This document shows positions 1-11,337 of a DNA stretch of 64,000 nucleotides, one piece after another; position 1 is the first letter of the stretch; each line of letters begins with the position of its first letter. This DNA comes from Porogramme epimiltina. Its lineage: Eukaryota; Basidiomycota; Agaricomycetes; Polyporales; Polyporaceae. The translations under genes were made by a program, and so were the position numbers. Where the stretch lies: NCBI GenBank assembly GCA_900155495.1, contig FTLJ01000116.1, positions 62,001 to 126,000 of the forward strand. Direction: 5' to 3'. The notes below the pieces were generated by a model. It made no database searches. It was not told the DNA's origin and saw only the letters and a list, made by a program, of their open reading frames with translations.

Positions 1-722
1 GGAGTATCAGCAGTCGTTAGGTCGAGGAAGAGATGTGCTTCAATCTGTGCTCGTCCGGCGGCCGCTAGCACTTGAAATGCTTGAAGTGGATCTTGCAGAA
101 GGTTCGTTCCCGCAGCTCTCTGGTTGAAGTCGTAATCATCAGGGACGAAGGGGGAGCGCCCAGCGGGGAAAGCAAGTAGGAAGGATCCATCCCCGGCATT
201 CACCCAAACTTGCGCAGAGTTTGAATTGTGTATCCGGATCGGCACGACACCTAGATCTACTATGGTGTGGTTCGGTGCATCCAACATCAGGAGCTCAAGC
301 ACCGCTGCTTCGTCCTCTAGCCACCCTAGGTCCTTAAGCCTCTCTTCATCTACGCATTGGCGGGGATCGTTCGAGGTAGTCGTAAAACGGAGTCGGAACA
401 CTCGCCGGTATGCGTGGAAAAGCCGCTCATCTTCAGAGCCCGAGATTGATACGGCATCGTCCAAGGAGACTTTGACCTTCTTTCGGGCTCCGCCGTCAGA
501 CTCAGGGTCGCGAGGACGCTTCTTGATATCCCCCTTGGACCCTGCTGTGACTTGGCTTGTGCTTTTGCCCTTTGACACAACACCATCGGTCTGTGCGCGC
601 TCCCGAAGGAGCTGCAAAAGCTTTGCGACGTGCAGACGGGGCTGGGTTGCGAGGTCGTTGTTAGGATAAATGACGGGCTTGAGGCGGAGACATTCAAGAT
701 GATCGCTTTCTTCGGAGAACAT
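1..722 (-). CDS. Unrecognised protein, partial (C-terminus off the left edge)
   Basis: An open reading frame runs from an ATG at 722 to the window edge, about 240 codons without a stop, so the 3' end is missing. A stop codon lies in frame upstream with no other ATG between, which fixes the start. The N-terminal third is polar and ends in a lysine/arginine-rich stretch (KKRPRD then RKKVKV near residues 65-85) that could be a nuclear localisation signal. The rest is mixed alpha/beta-looking and acidic, with an HNSNSAQVWVNAGDG segment near residue 175. No domain is recognised. Codon use is regular and the plus-strand open frame over the same bases looks like its shadow. It lies upstream of the prefoldin gene on the same strand. 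Confidence 0.65.
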   Translation of the reverse strand, partial: MFSEESDHLECLRLKPVIYPNNDLATQPRLHVAKLLQLLRERAQTDGVVSKGKSTSQVTAGSKGDIKKRPRDPESDGGARKKVKVSLDDAVSISGSEDERLFHAYRRVFRLRFTTTSNDPRQCVDEERLKDLGWLEDEAAVLELLMLDAPNHTIVDLGVVPIRIHNSNSAQVWVNAGDGSFLLAFPAGRSPFVPDDYDFNQRAAGTNLLQDPLQAFQVLAAAGRAQIEAHLFLDLTTADT

Positions 723-1090
723 AGGATTGGGATTGGGAGCAGAGACTCGGGACAGTCCCTCTTGTGGGGGGAAGATGGTGGTCAGAGGTCAAAACCCAGA
801 GGCGCCCCGTCGTCGCGCTCGTAATGACGCGTTATAGTCACATGATCGAGTCATGCCTGCGGGGCCGCCGCGATTGACTCTTTTGGATATCCGTCGGGCA
901 GCCGTCGGGCGTCGGGCGATAGGCAGAATAGTCTCGGTATAGTACATCGAACGCGGGGACATCGGGTTCGGGTTCAGACGGTGCGATCTGACTCCAAATA
1001 ACGTGAGTAGAGCATACAGTACAGTGCTGACTTCTCTGGCTTATTAGTATGCGGCGCGACTTCCATCACCTCCGTTGTAGACCAGCATAT
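723..1090. other. Intergenic, promoter side of the partial gene
   Basis: 368 bp between the start of the partial gene at 722 and the 3' end of the prefoldin gene at 1091. It must hold the promoter of the former and the terminator of the latter. No clear TATA box or repeat was seen apart from a GTCGGGC repeat near 893-915. Confidence 0.4.
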
Positions 1091-1961
1091 CTACCCTGCC
1101 TTCGTCTCCTCCTTGCTTTCACTTGCCTCCTTCTCCCTCAGCTCCCTTCTCCGCTTAACGTCCCAGTTGTAAACACGCGCTGTGTTGACCTCCATAACCG
1201 TTATTTGTTCCCTAAGGAATTCGAGATCCTCGACGACAGTCTCCAAAGTCTTTTGTGCTGCGTCCTGTTTCGAACGAAGTAATGAGATGGCGGCGGGGAG
1301 TTTGTATGCGAGCATAACGTTCGCCTATAAACAAAAGCAAAGACTCAGCGACCGACGAAGCCGTCTGAGCAGAACGAGAACGCACTCCCAACCAAAGATA
1401 AACAGTGTCGGTATCCTCCAGCTGTGCCTCCGCGTAGAGCGTATCATTCAGCTCATATGTGGTGGTGAGAGGCTTCCCTGTGTCTTCCTCCAAGTCATCG
1501 TCGTCCAGATCGGCCTCGTCCTGTCCGGCGTCCTTGCCCTCCTACGGCAGCGAACATTGGTCCATGAAAACCGTGGAAAGAAGAAATATTGAGCTCACTC
1601 GTCGTTCTTGAAGGAACTCGACCATGGACAAGGTTTTCTTGATATCTGGGATTTTGTCTTCCAGGGACCTCCGTCTCTGCGCCAGGTTTTGGTCCATGTA
1701 ACGATACTTTCTGTACGCATAGCGCGACGTCAGGTTTGAGGAATGGTTCGTCGGGCGGACAACGTACGCCAATGCCGCTTGGAAATCCTTCAAGGCCGCC
1801 TCCGGGCTCATTTCTGTCCCCAGGAATTCTGCGACATCTGCCTAGAGAGACGTCCATCAATATCAGCCACCTTCAGATGAAAGCAGAATACGGACGATAA
1901 ATGGGGCCCTTGGGATGCCCCTAGGGTTGCGCTCCTGCTTGTCCAACGTTGTAGAAGACAT
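1091..1961 (-). CDS. PAC10: Prefoldin subunit 3 (VBP1/Pac10 family)
   Basis: Exons 1961-1896, 1841-1599, 1541-1386 and 1324-1091, all joined in phase 0, give 232 aa. Prefoldin is the cytosolic jellyfish-shaped hexamer that hands nascent actin and tubulin to the TRiC/CCT chaperonin; subunit 3 is one of its two alpha-type subunits. The family is recognised from the N-terminal NPRGIP.APFI start, the MDQNL..RR.LE.KIPDIKKTL coiled-coil segment, the VYLWLGANVML beta-hairpin region and the C-terminal TARVYNWDVKRR motif. Length is slightly above the human protein because of an acidic insert (EGKDAG..DLDDDDLEE) between the first helix and the hairpins. The start at 1961 was chosen because it leads directly into the conserved N-terminus. 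All introns are 54-61 bp with GT/AG ends. Confidence 0.93.
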
Positions 1962-2211
1962 TCCTTCGTGCGAGTGATGGCGGCCGACGGTCGCAGAGGG
2001 CAGAGAAGTGGCGAAGTTCAAGCAGAGCCTGGCTTTCCGACTCTCAAAGATCGCGAGCACGCGAAGTGCGCCGGATAGGCGCCCATCTCAACATTCGGTC
2101 GGAGCTTGAATTGGCGATATAACCGGACACATTTTTTTGCTCCTCTGCACACATCGTCCTCCGTCTTCTCCCTCCCACATCTGCGACACCCTTCTTCGAC
2201 GTCTCCATGTT

Positions 2212-5034
2212 ATGTCTCGTCTTATAGTCAAGAATCTCCCCGCATACCTCACACAGGACCGCCTGCGCAAATACTTCGAGGCTTCCGATGGCCCGGGCGG
2301 CACCCTCACCGACGTCAAGCTTGTCCTCAAGCCGGACGGCTCCTCACGCCGCTTCGGCTTCATTGGGTATAAGTCGCCTCAGGAAGCTCAGCGTGCCCAG
2401 AAATGGTTCAATAGGTCGTTCGTCGACTCGTCGAGGATAGCTGTCGATATAGTTGATGTAAGCACGTGCTTATTACCGCTCCTCACTGTCCCTGAACTTC
2501 TTTTCTAGGGTGCGAAGGATGCTCCTCCCCCTCGGCCCAACAAGCGGCCCCGCCTAGGCCCGTCCCCAACAGAGGGCGAAGGCGCACTCTCGTCGAAACG
2601 CCATTCTTCGAACGCGTCCAGCAGCTTCAAGAAGACGGCGATCTCTTCACAACTCGACGAGTTCATGCAAGTCATGCTGCCACGATCGAAGAAGGGCCCT
2701 TCGTGGAAGGACGGGGATCCGACCCCTGGCCCGTCGACCGCCCCACCCACTCCACTACCAGTCAAGACCAAGAAAACCAAGGAGCAGGATCCGGATCCGC
2801 GAGAACAAGACTCGTCGCAAACTCAGCAGTCGCTGACAGAACCCGTGTCCGATGCGGACTGGCTGAAGAGGCATACGAAGTCGACATTGGACGCTTCCGA
2901 GGTGAGGGCGTTTGAGCAATCGGACGAAGAGTCGGACGAGGATGTGGACAAGCCCATGGTACGTCTGCGAAATGGTTGTCCTTTCCACTTCGACATGCTA
3001 AAGCTTCATCCAGGGCGACGAGCATGAAGAAGACCCGACGAAGGTGTCTATCCTGCAGACGTCGCGTCTGTTCGTCCGAAATCTCGCATTTTCGTGCACG
3101 GAGGACGAACTTCAAGAATTTTTCCAAGCCCATGGCACAGTTTCTCAGGTGAGCTCCTGGTCCCTCGTATCGTCTTGGCTTGCATTGTGGAGCGTGCGGC
3201 TGCATCCAAGGATGAAAAACTTGTATAGGGACATCAGACTCGTCCGCGAGGTTGCTGATCCTCAGGGAAACCGATAGTAGAAATTTTTTTCTGATCTTCA
3301 ACTTCGATTCTCCGGCCTTCCTAGCGATCTGTGATGCTAACCCTGCTTTTCCTCAGGCGCATCTGGTCCTTGACTCGCATACGAAGCAGCCGAAGGGACT
3401 AGCATATGTCACATTCGCGAAGCCGGAGGAGGCCTTAGCAGCGTATGAAGCGTTGGACAAGACGTCATTCCAAGGTAGACTCTTGCATCTTCTACCCGCT
3501 GTCGACAGGAGAAGCAAGGTCGAGGATGGTGAGGGAGACGAGAAGAAGAGGTCGCTGAAGCAGGATCGTGAGGCGAAGCGGAAGGCTACGGCAGGGAAGG
3601 AGTTTAATTGGGCTATGTTGTACATGAATGTACGTACTGTCGTAGCGAATATATTTTCTTTCCCCCCCTTATCGCGGTTGGCATAGAGCGATGCGGTGGT
3701 CTCGTCGATTGCAGACCGCATGAACGTATCCAAGGCGGATATCCTCAACCCGGAGTCGGAGAACGCCGCCGTGAAACTCGCACTCGCCGAGACACATGTC
3801 ATTCAAGAGACGAAGACCTTCCTCGAGCAACACGGCGTCGACCTCTCTTCGCTGGACGCCGAACCTGGCCAACGACGACCGCCCCGTTCAGATCGTATCA
3901 TCCTCGTCAAGAATATACCGTATGGAACCTCCGCCGCGGACGTACGCGCGTTATTCGAGCCGCACGGCGAGCTCCGCCGTGTGCTCGTGCCGCCCGCAGG
4001 CACGCTTGCTGTCGTGGAGTTCGTGCATCCGGACGAAGGCCGTAAGGCGTTCCGCGCGGTCGCGTACCGCCGCATGGGCAACTCCATCGTCTACCTCGAG
4101 AAGGGCCCCGAAGGCATGTTTATCACCGACGAGCCCATCGCCGACCCCTCTCCCGGCGACACCGCCTCAGGCTCCACCACCGTCACCGCATCCGGAGTCA
4201 CGCCCATCGTCGCACCCGAGCCCGCAGTTCCCAGCGCCACGGCAGCGGCGGCGGCGGACGAGCCGGCGCTCAGTGCGGGGACGACGCTCTTCGTCAAGAA
4301 CCTCGCGTTCAGCACGACGACGGAGAAGCTGTCGCAGGTCACGCGGCACCTCCCCGAGTTCGCATTCGCGCGCGTGCAGACGCGCGTGGACCCCGCACGC
4401 CCAGGAACAGCGGCGAAGCTGAGCATGGGCTACGGCTTCGTCGGCTTCCGCACTCCCGACGGTGCGCGGCGCGGGCTCAAGAGCCTCGACGGGCTCGTGC
4501 TCGACGGGCACAAGCTCGCGGTCAAGTTCGCGGGGCGCGGCACGGAGGAGGACGAGCGTGGCGCGAAGGACGGCGAGGGGGCGGCGGCGGCGAAGGCGCG
4601 CACGACGAAGATGATCGTCAAGAACGTGCCGTTCGAGGCGACGAAGAAGGACATCCGCGAGCTCTTTGGGTGCGTCTCTCTCCTATCTTTTTTCATCCGT
4701 GCCTGCCGAGATCCGCTGACGATTGTGTCACCGCAGAGCCCACGCGCAACTCAAGTCCGTCCGCCTGCCACGGAAGTTCGACCACCGCACGCGTGGGTTT
4801 GCGTTCCTCGAGTTCACGACGCGCCACGAAGCGGAGCGCGCCTACGCGACCCTTCGCCACACCCATTTTCTCGGCCGCCACCTCGTGCTCGAGTGGGCAG
4901 AAGAGGGCGAGGCGGATGTCGAAAAGCTGCGGGCGAAGGCGGGTGTCAGTTACGGCGGAGGTGCCGAGATGCCGGGGCGGAAACGGAAGCTGGAGCTGGG
5001 CGACGGGGAGGACGGGGGCGAGGACGAGATGTGA
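2212..5034 (+). CDS. MRD1: Mrd1, multiple RNA-recognition-motif protein for 18S rRNA processing
   Basis: Exons 2212-2457, 2509-2958, 3014-3148, 3357-3629, 3687-4669 and 4737-5034 give 794 aa. Mrd1 (RBM19 in animals) is a nucleolar protein that binds the 35S pre-rRNA/U3 processome and is needed for the early cleavages releasing 18S rRNA. Five RRMs can be seen: about 2-80 (RLIVKNLPAYLT), 249-330 (RLFVRNLAFS), 437-505 (RIILVKNIPYGT), 560-650 (TLFVKNLAFSTTTEKL) and 677-755 (KMIVKNVPFEATKKDIRELF, then RGFAFLEF). The linker after RRM1 is acidic and serine-rich, as in family members. The 208-bp third intron is longer than the others and splits RRM2. The start at 2212 puts RRM1 at the very N-terminus as in other Mrd1 proteins; an upstream in-frame ATG at 2137 is less likely. 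It ends 417 bp from the convergent transporter gene. Confidence 0.93.
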
Positions 5035-5450
5035 GGCATGTGAGGCAGCAGTCAGGTGTCCGGCGTCATTCATGTGTGCCCCCCCGCCCGGCCTGCGAGC
5101 GATCGAACGAGACGAGCAACGCGCTTTCCGTACGAGAAAACGGACCCCGGTCATTCATTTCGCCGTCCGGGCGCCGCGCCCATGGTCATGCCTGTGCGAG
5201 TCGGTGCGAGTCGGTGCGCACGTACGCGCCGAAGATAGTTTTGCGCGCCCTCTCATGGGGTGCGGGGAGCGCCTGAGCTTGTTGAACTGTGGAGGGTGAA
5301 ACCGGAGTGCAAACCCAGACCAGTCGAGATTCCTAGTAAATACAAATAGGTTACAATGTGCTACGATGCTGGATGCGAATGCGTGATGCGTGTTTTTGGT
5401 ACAGATGGTGCGGTCGTCCGTGCTGCAAGCGTCCTCGAGCCCAGCGTCCC
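5035..5450. other. Convergent 3' intergenic region
   Basis: 416 bp between the stops of the Mrd1 gene and the transporter gene on opposite strands. It must contain both transcription ends. A GTGCGAGTCG direct doublet near 5195-5216 is the only repeat noticed. Confidence 0.4.
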
Positions 5451-7161
5451 CTATACGCGCGCGAAGATATTTGGGTCGATTCTGAGTTTCGAAAGGAGCA
5501 TGAAGAAGGAGCCAACGATGACGCTCGTTCCGGAAAGAACTATAAGTCCCGTGTACGACCCGTGGGTAACCTTGAGCAGCATGCCTGCTGTGGGGTTTCC
5601 GATGAGAGATCTGTAACGCCCAAGCAACCCTCGAGTCAGCACTACCGTTCCGCGATGTTGAAACAGGCGGATCTTGTACGTACGGGAAGGAGATGATGCT
5701 GTACAACAGCCCGATACGCATGCCGATCTCCCTAATATCCGAGATTTGCGCGATACAAGGCACGATGAGCGCGTTGAACGCGCCCGAGAACAACCCGTAC
5801 AGCGCTGCGTACAGGACCAGAGGCGCGAGCGCGCGGGCAGCGGGCCAGAGGAGGAGCGTGGACAGCCCCGCGCAAAATGCGCACGGGACGAGCAGCGCGA
5901 ACCGCCCGAACGCGTCGGCGACGTGCGCGGGGGCGATGCGGCCCAGCACGCTGGCCGCGTTGAGCACGGCGAGGACGTAGAACGCCGTGTTGGGAGAGAT
6001 GCCTGCGTCGGTTGCGTACGAGACGAGATAACAGAATGGCGTGAACAGGCCTGGGGATCGCGGGTACGGCATCAGTCACTCTGTCCGTGCGTGGTCGGAT
6101 CCGAGGCGGAGCGGGCGCGGACACGGGGTGGGCGGAGTGGAAAGCGATTGAATACTCACCGAGAGACATGAAGGAGCTTCCGATGACGAGAAGGGAGAAT
6201 TTTGGGTCTCGGAGCGCGTGGAGGTCGAACCACGGGCCGCGTTCTGACATCTTGTCGGTGTTGATGGGCGAAATGCGGCTGGTCACAGTTGCGGTCGCGG
6301 TGGTGCATAGTACCAAGCAGATGACTGCCGACACCCTGACGCCCCAAGCGAAACCCACGTTGACGAACAGGTATTGGAGCAGAATCGGGTACACTGTGCC
6401 ACCTATCAGATCCGGGCAAAGTCAGTCCTGCGCAGTTGAGGTGGGAGTCCCGAGTGAGACCGACCTATACCGGATCCTGCCATCGCAATTCCGAGCGCCG
6501 TTGCACGGTATTTGCTGAAGTGCGTTGAGATGGACGCAAGCGGTGGATAAAACCTGTACGCGAAGCCACTGATTAAGCACCTAGCATGGACCGCAAGAAA
6601 CGCCAATCCGTCACTCACAGCATGCCAACGCCAAGACCTGACAGGACGCCTTGAGCCAACAGGTATTCATAGTATCCCTCAGCCATACTGGTGAGCAGGA
6701 TGCTCGTCACGTAGATAGCGGTTCCCAGCGTCATGATTGCTCGTGGGCCGCACACGTCAAACACGCGGCCGATGAAACCACCCTAAACGCGCACATTGGT
6801 GAGCGGCCTCGGGCGCGAAACGAGGATATGAAGTTTCACTTACCGAGAAGAAGAATACCCACAACTGCACGGAACCGATCCAAGCTACTGTGGACGGGTG
6901 CAGATCGCGTAGTTGGTGCGTGGTATACCACGACTGGAAGGTCCCGAATGCATTCATCTGGCCGAAGGAGCAAAACAATGCGAGGAATGCACCGAAGACG
7001 GTAAGCCAGGCGGAGAGTCCACCGTCTGAGAAGCCGTCGACTTCTTTGGTGGCTGGGCTAGTATCGGCGGTCTCGACATCGGATTTCGGGGTACAGTGGA
7101 CATCTCTGGGAGGGACAGAACCGTAACTTGGGACCTTGTTCACGTGTGAGAGGAGAGCCAT
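5451..7161 (-). CDS. MFS transporter, monocarboxylate-porter-like
   Basis: Exons 7161-6844, 6782-6619, 6553-6471, 6402-6160, 6050-5684 and 5610-5451 give 444 aa. The protein has a polar N-terminal tail of about 50 residues (with a SYGSVP segment), then a GGLSAWLTVFGAF first helix typical of the fungal MCT/MCH branch of the major facilitator superfamily, then about eleven further hydrophobic segments. Family signs include FGTFQSWYTTHQL after helix 1, GGFIGRVFDVCGPR in the loop between helices 2 and 3, LGVGMLFYPPLASISTHFSKYRATALGIA at helices 4-5 (quoted by key residues GVGM, FYPP, HFSKYRA) and NAASVLGRIAPAHVADAFGR in the second half. Substrates of this branch range from monocarboxylates to riboflavin and cannot be told from sequence. 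It would act at the plasma or an internal membrane. All intron phases close exactly. Confidence 0.85.
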
Positions 7162-9688
7162 GGTGGTTGGTCGCGGGAATCGTGAGGGGAGGGAGAGGAA
7201 AGGCCGAGACTCGGACCGCTGCAGAAGCTGGTGGTGGGGGTAACGGTGGGTGTCGCTGGTCGATGGCGGACCATGGCTGACACGCCCAGGATTTAAAGAC
7301 CTCGGGATTCCGTTCAAGACGGTTGATAGACTACGCACGGAGGGGCGTCCGCGGGCTCGGCCCTGCGGTTAAAAACGCGGCTGACGAGTTGCTCGGCCAC
7401 GGGGAGTTCGGAAATATGAATGAAGGCGCCCCTTGGGGTGGCGGGAGGGGGCTGTCATTGGGGTCCGAAGGTGAGTCGGAACGGTCCAGTGTGGACCTGG
7501 AACGTAGGCGGGTGAAACGTACCGAGACCGTGCCTCCCCCGTCAGTCTCTGGGACGCCACGGAAGGCGATTGGACTTAAGGTGCCGGGCGCTAGCGCCTC
7601 CTCCGCTTCTGTCGGCGTGCACAGCCTGATCCGACTGCAAACGACCATCCCATGGCCCAGATCCCGACAACGGATCTTATCCATCCGAGAACGTGGCGGA
7701 AAACAGTATGGCTATGGAGCGCAATATCTTCAGGCAGACGGGAAATTTTGGAAGCGACATTGCTCTCCGGACATTTCGGTGCTGCTGCCCGACGGAGGTG
7801 GCCAACAAGACCCGCGTCGGAATGCCCGCCGGAGGGAAACTTTTCCTATTGGCGCCGACCCGATAGCAAAGATGGGAGCATGATCGCCCCCCGACGGTAT
7901 GGGTGCATTGCAGGAGCTGGCCATGGGTGGTCTCGTGGATGTCTAGCTGTACGGCATAGTTCTTCCGTCAGTACATGGGCCCTAGGATCGGACAGATGTA
8001 CCTACTATGGGCCAGTTAACGCCGCACGGAAGACCGACTGTCAGATAAAGCTTGAAGACCGAGGTCCGGTTCGAGCATTTGTGTGGCAGGTGGGGAGCTC
8101 TCTTTGTCGAAATCTTTCGAGCTGAGCTCACAGCTCAATGACTACACATAAAGCGTCAGTTCTGTGGGTTGGAGGAACCACCGACGAGCCAGACGCTTGT
8201 ACACACACCCCACAACAGACACGATCTATTGGCGGTCAAACGCTCTCCTTATTCGGAACGCGAGCAATGCATCCATGACGAAGGTCGCGTTCATTCATCG
8301 TGTCTTGCGTCCAACATGGCGACGAAGGCTTCCACAAAGTTCATGTGGGGTAGCCTCACTACTTTCACATGAAGTCATAGGAACAGTATGATAAGAACCG
8401 GCAGTGCCGTATATGGTTGTCTTGTAGACATACGCACTTTCTGTGACTCTGTCGGCGGAGATCAAGTCCCTCCGCTCGGGGCTGGATCTCTGCCGACATT
8501 CCGACCTGCTGACGTTCCGATGCGATAACCGTCAATGTCTGCCATGCTATGACGAGATTTGGTACCTACCAATCAGAAATGAGCGAACAGGGGAGACGCA
8601 AGGGGTCGGAATTGTCGGATGACGTAGGCCACTGTCCAGCTGTCCGCTAACCGGAACGACGAAAGCCGGTATGTGTCGGTGTTCTTAGCCTTTCTCTGTG
8701 CTCCGTAGAGAACCGATGGGCAATGCGCTGGGAAGACCCGGTCGGTGCCCTTGAGAACTGAATGCATGGTTTTGAATGGGCGTACCTTAACGTTGCCGCA
8801 CCGTACATAGCATGAGCGCCGCCTTGTGATTTTCCTTAGTAAAGTGTCCGACATGTGTCGGGCACAACTTAGAAGTTTCCTCCAGCGAGCGTATGTCAGG
8901 GAATGGGTGATGCATACCTCCATCAGTCGGCTATTGAACACCGAGTCTAAGTCTGCTCCTGGCAATCTTCAACTTGCGTCTTACACTTAAAATGAGGTGC
9001 AAGAGACGCTAGGCATCTCCGAAGCTTAAGGTTCTATTCAAATGCCGATCATCCTTCTTGTGGCTATTGAAACTCCGATCTAGGTTCTTGCTTCAACCAC
9101 ATCAGACTCCGAAAGATAAACAGTGGACGGATATCAACGGTTGCGGGTTGTCGTAACTGTTGACCTCGAGCTCCTTAGAACCTTGACGCGTGCATTAAAC
9201 ATCGTGCGGCGCGCTTCGAACGTTCATACTTTAAGGTTCTCAGCCCACTCTTCGCCTCAAACACGCCGCACAACAGTTTCACCTGAAGAGCTTCTAGAAT
9301 TGCAACAAAGATCTCGGTCCACTACTGGAGACAAAACGGCGGGAGCTCTACAGAAGGATAGTATACATAGGAATATCATTAACCGGCGGCGCGGTCGAAG
9401 GAGCGTGAGGTAGGTGGTGTGCGTAGACGTGTACCAAGACGGGTATGCTGTGCTATCAATACAGTGGTGGAAGGCGGAGCGGAGCGGGGTGAGACGAGGC
9501 AGAGGGAACCCGAAGATGATCCTGAAAATCCATACGGGGCCAAGGCGAGATGAGGTAGCACGAACGGGAGCGCAAAAGTAGGATGGAGATGTGTGGTTAG
9601 AGTGTTGGGCGAAGCGAGGCTTAAACGCCGCGCTCTATAACGGAGGGGTGTGGAACGGGGACGAAGGGACAAGTGGGGGCGTGCGCGC
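7162..9688. other. Gene-free interval, 2.5 kb
   Basis: No convincing coding sequence was found between the transporter start and the first receptor stop. The longest open frame (complement 8573-8965, 130 codons) has no recognisable domain, no good splice context and no paralogue here. The first few hundred bases must carry the transporter promoter. No repeat pairs or terminal inverted repeats were recognised. Confidence 0.4.
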
Positions 9689-11337
9689 TTAGACGATGTC
9701 GTCCGAGTGCGAGCGCACGGACGCGAACGAGGTCGGGCGCACCGACGAGGGCACGTCCGCTGCCTCGCGGATGGGGCTGCCAGAGCGCACCTCGTCGTGT
9801 ACGACCGCGCGCTGCGGCGGGCGCGGAGCCTCGATGCGCGGCACGGTCGCGATCGGTGGGAGGGTCGGGGCGGTGGCGTCCGCAGCGAGGTTCTCAATGT
9901 CGACGTCTGCAGCGGCAGCAGCCTTTTCCTTGTCGACGGGCGAACCGAGGTACGTACTCGAGCCGGACGAGCCGACGGGCGAGTACGGGGCGGCTTTCTC
10001 GTCGAACGTGTCGTCGATCGTGATGTTGGTCGAAAGCCGGTCCGAGAACGAGTCGAGCGAGTCGCGCTTGGTGCGCGTTCCGCGCTGGACGAAGGTCGGG
10101 ATCGTGACGCGGCCCTGAGAGTTCGATCTGCGCGCGCGTATGTGTCAGTTACGGTTGCCCTGAAACAGCGAGAGGGGGAGACCGCGACGCACCCAGTGGA
10201 GGAGAAGCCGGTGCTGCGCTCGAACGTGGTGATACCGAGGCGCTTCGTGACGGAGGTGAGCGCGCTCCTGTAGTGCTTGCGCGCCTCCTCGGCGAGGCCG
10301 AAGAAGCAGAAGAAGAGGAGCGCGCAGCCGATCGCGGCCCACGCGCGGAACTGCATCGCGGCGACGAGGTTGGGGTCCTGGCGCCAGACGATGGCGGGCT
10401 GCTGCTCGATGCGGGAGAAGCCCCAGTGCAGGTCGGCCATGCCGCGGAAGACGTAGATCGGCGCGAGGCGGACGTTTTGCACGATGTTGTAGATGGTGAG
10501 GGGGATGGTGAAGAGGACCTCGACCGCGGCGAGGCCCATGAGGCGGAAGTACCGGTTGAAGGTGAGGTTCGGGTTGGAAGACATGAGCTGGTCGAACTGC
10601 CGGCGGCGCTGGAAGAAGGCGCGCAGGGTGAGGGTACAGTACGTCGCGGAGACCAGACCGATCGGAATCGGCCACGCGACGTAGAGGAAGTAGGACATGA
10701 TGGTGTTCGGGTACGCCTCGATGCAGCCAACGCCCTCCAAGATGTTGAAGCGGTGACCCTGGTAGAACCAGTCTGCGGAGAGGTTTAGACGATTGCAGGC
10801 TTATATGAGTTGCGTCGTACTCACAAAGTACAACCGCGATGATGGGGATACCGAGACCAATAAGGAGGTCGGTGATAATGTTGCGACGCTTGTCTGCGCG
10901 AGTGATCGACACTGCTGACACTGTAGCGATGTGGTAGAGGCGACGGTTGATGACAAGCGAGGCGCAGATAACCCCAATGGACGATACGATTCCCCAACGG
11001 GTGGCTGAACACGATGCCCTCAGCATCGGACAAGGTGTACGAGAGCAAGCTACTCACTGATATCGCAGTAGACCGGCGCCCAGTTAATAGCGTTGTTCCT
11101 CCACACCATCTTGTTGATGAACTGGATCAAGTTCTGGGAGCCCATCCAGAAAATGTAGAGGACACAGCCGACGTTCCATGCTGCGCGCACGAAAAGGGGT
11201 CAATCACTGGAGAGTGTCTGCGAAGACAGCTGTTGCGTACCTTCCAAGTGCCAGTAGAGCGGGATAGATATCAAGATAAAGGCAAGCAGCGAGAACGTTG
11301 CTTCGATGTCGACCTGAGCCTGCCAAGGGACTGCCAT
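9689..11337 (-). CDS. STE3: STE3-type pheromone receptor (receptor 1)
   Basis: Exons 11337-11241, 11180-11058, 11004-10825, 10772-10193 and 10127-9689 give 472 aa. STE3 receptors are seven-helix GPCRs (class D) that bind lipopeptide pheromones and signal through a heterotrimeric G protein to a MAPK cascade. Visible hallmarks: PLYWHLEAWN after helix 1, MVWRNNAINWAPVYCDI in helices 2-3, CASLVINRRLYHIA in helix 3, FYQGHRFNILEGVGC in the large loop, NRYFRLMG before helix 5, and GLAEEARKHYRSAL after helix 7. The tail (about 327-472) is serine/proline-rich and ends SHSDDIV. It lies 22 kb from the pheromone genes and has no precursor of its own nearby, so it may be a non-mating-type-specific receptor. 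An open frame also continues past the last donor, but the spliced version matches the other receptors' intron position. Confidence 0.9.

Noticed and set aside
8573..8965. A 130-codon minus-strand frame in the gene-free interval.
   Set aside because: No recognisable domain, no paralogue and no sensible extension; of a length expected by chance.
9650..10273. A 207-codon plus-strand open frame rich in Arg and Gly.
   Set aside because: It is antisense to the last exons of receptor 1 and follows from the GC-rich codons of that gene; it has no domain or splice support.
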